Origin: Candidatus Pacearchaeota archaeon
GTDB taxonomy: Archaea > Nanobdellota > Nanobdellia > Pacearchaeales > GW2011-AR1
NCBI GenBank assembly: GCA_026395775.1
Contig: JAPLYA010000133.1
Location: forward strand, 1-5,545
Direction: 5' to 3'
Length of the DNA: 5,545 bases
Shown here: in pieces, positions 4,952 to 5,545 of the stretch
How positions within the stretch are numbered: position 1 is the first letter of the stretch
Layout of the letters: each line of letters begins with the position of its first letter
The notes under the pieces: generated by a model
Told to the model about the DNA's origin: nothing
Databases searched by the model: none
The model's input: the letters and a program-made list of their open reading frames with translations, nothing else
Position numbers and translations under genes: made by a program

Positions 4952-5414
4952 ATTGTTATTGGAAAGGGCTGAGAATGAATTGGATTTAGCAAAAGTGATA
5001 TTTACTACTACTGAAGATAAGAACATTCAAACAGAAGTTTTTCATTTGAGTAAAATTCAAACGTTTTATAGTTCTGTGATAAGCCATTCTTATTATTGTA
5101 TTTTTTATAGTGCAAAAGCTTATTTGTTAATGAAGGGGATTAAAACAGAAGCTCCAGAAGTCCATAAAAAGACATTTGAAGCTTTCAAAAAGTTTGTAAG
5201 TGAAGGAGTTGTAAGTGAGGAGTTATTGAAAATTTATGAGGAAGTTCTTATTAAAGCTGAAACCTTACTTGGGATTTTTAAGAGTGAGAAAAAGAAAAGA
5301 GGGGAATTCACATATCAAAAGATTGCACAAGCTAATAGAGAACCAGCAAACCAAAGTTTAGAGAACGCTAAAACATTCTTTAGCAATATCTTTAGAATAT
5401 ATAAATTCTCTTAA
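4935..5414 (+). CDS. HEPN-domain protein, candidate toxin partner of MNT
   Basis: This 159-residue, mostly helical protein has the HEPN pattern. An N-terminal helix (LLLERAENELDLAKVIF) is followed by the family hallmark SHSYYCIFYSAKAYLLMKGI (residues 50-69), a VHKKTFEAFKKFV helix (76-88) and a C-terminal helix pair (about 98-155). Many HEPN toxins are RNases with an R-x4-6-H site. The equivalent place here reads R122-G-E-F-T-Y127, with no His at that spacing, so RNase activity is uncertain. Related MNT-linked HEPN proteins also often lack the His. ATG 4935 has AAAGGA at 4922-4927 as a ribosome site; a TTG two codons earlier is less likely. The start lies inside the end of the MNT gene. The last 19 codons and the stop overlap the truncated fucose-synthase gene on the other strand, so the C-terminus may be partly derived from that junction. 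Confidence 0.82.
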   Translation: MDSNIKLLLERAENELDLAKVIFTTTEDKNIQTEVFHLSKIQTFYSSVISHSYYCIFYSAKAYLLMKGIKTEAPEVHKKTFEAFKKFVSEGVVSEELLKIYEEVLIKAETLLGIFKSEKKKRGEFTYQKIAQANREPANQSLENAKTFFSNIFRIYKFS

Positions 5415-5545
5415 CGGTGTTCCACTACCCCAAACAACAAAGTCCGTATTATCTCTTTGTGCCACATACATTTTATGTAATAACATAGGAATTACGTGAC
5501 CCGTATCTGATGAAAAATTATCATTTGGTCCGTAAATATTTGTTG
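5358..5545 (-). pseudogene. fcl: GDP-L-fucose synthase fragment, C-terminus truncated (5' end outside window)
   Basis: The minus strand encodes 61 residues ending in TAA at 5360-5358. TNIYGPNDNF, HVIPMLLHKM, VVWGSGTPLREFIYSKDIA match the conserved middle of GDP-L-fucose synthase (GDP-4-keto-6-deoxy-mannose epimerase/reductase, an extended SDR enzyme). Family members have about 310-320 residues, and the REF-Y-x-x-D-x-A motif sits roughly two thirds along, so about 100 C-terminal residues are absent. These help form the sugar-nucleotide binding side of the enzyme, so it is likely non-functional. The break coincides with the 3' end of the HEPN gene (57-base convergent overlap), which points to a rearrangement or insertion that brought in the MNT/HEPN unit. 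No continuation of the gene is visible to the left in other minus-strand frames, where HEPN coding occupies the DNA. Confidence 0.8.

Overview
The window is AT-rich and reads as archaeal. It has TFB/TBP-type promoters (BRE-like purines plus TTTAAATA boxes), a tRNA-Glu gene interrupted after position 37 by an intron with a bulge-helix-bulge splice motif, no encoded CCA, a short TsaC, and many wHTH, nucleotidyltransferase (NTase) and HEPN proteins. This fits a small-genome lineage such as DPANN (Woesearchaeota/Pacearchaeota-like). That placement is an inference from style, not from a marker gene.

Layout. 1-129 is the C-terminal tail of a DDE transposase that enters from the left. 149-1567 is a two-gene unit with its own promoter: a winged-helix regulator followed 2 bases later by a GG...DxD nucleotidyltransferase, laid out like an AbiEi/AbiEii (type IV) toxin-antitoxin or abortive-infection pair. 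1568-1899 has no gene but holds a run of strong hairpins (1601-1738) and a TATA box that would give a nearly leaderless transcript for the next gene. 1900-3141 is a Fic-domain (AMPylation-type) protein with N-terminal winged helices and a built-in inhibitory motif. 3328-3936 is tsaC, needed for the t6A modification of tRNA, split in frame by an 81-bp twin-hairpin insertion that brings stop codons. 3975-4101 is intron-containing tRNA-Glu(CTC). 4227-5414 is a second toxin-antitoxin-like operon: a wHTH-fused MNT nucleotidyltransferase overlapping a HEPN gene, preceded by four similar palindromes over the promoter. 5358-5545 (minus strand) is a GDP-L-fucose synthase fragment whose C-terminal third is missing where it meets the HEPN gene.

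Taken together this looks like an accessory island. Three separate defence or toxin-antitoxin-type modules (AbiE-like, Fic, MNT/HEPN) lie next to a transposase remnant, a small palindromic insertion and a truncated sugar-nucleotide gene, around a tRNA gene and a damaged tRNA-modification gene. The most noteworthy items are the insertion at the catalytic KxR motif of tsaC, the operator array of the MNT/HEPN operon, the structured intergenic stretch after the AbiE-like pair, and the unusual splice-junction fold of the tRNA intron.
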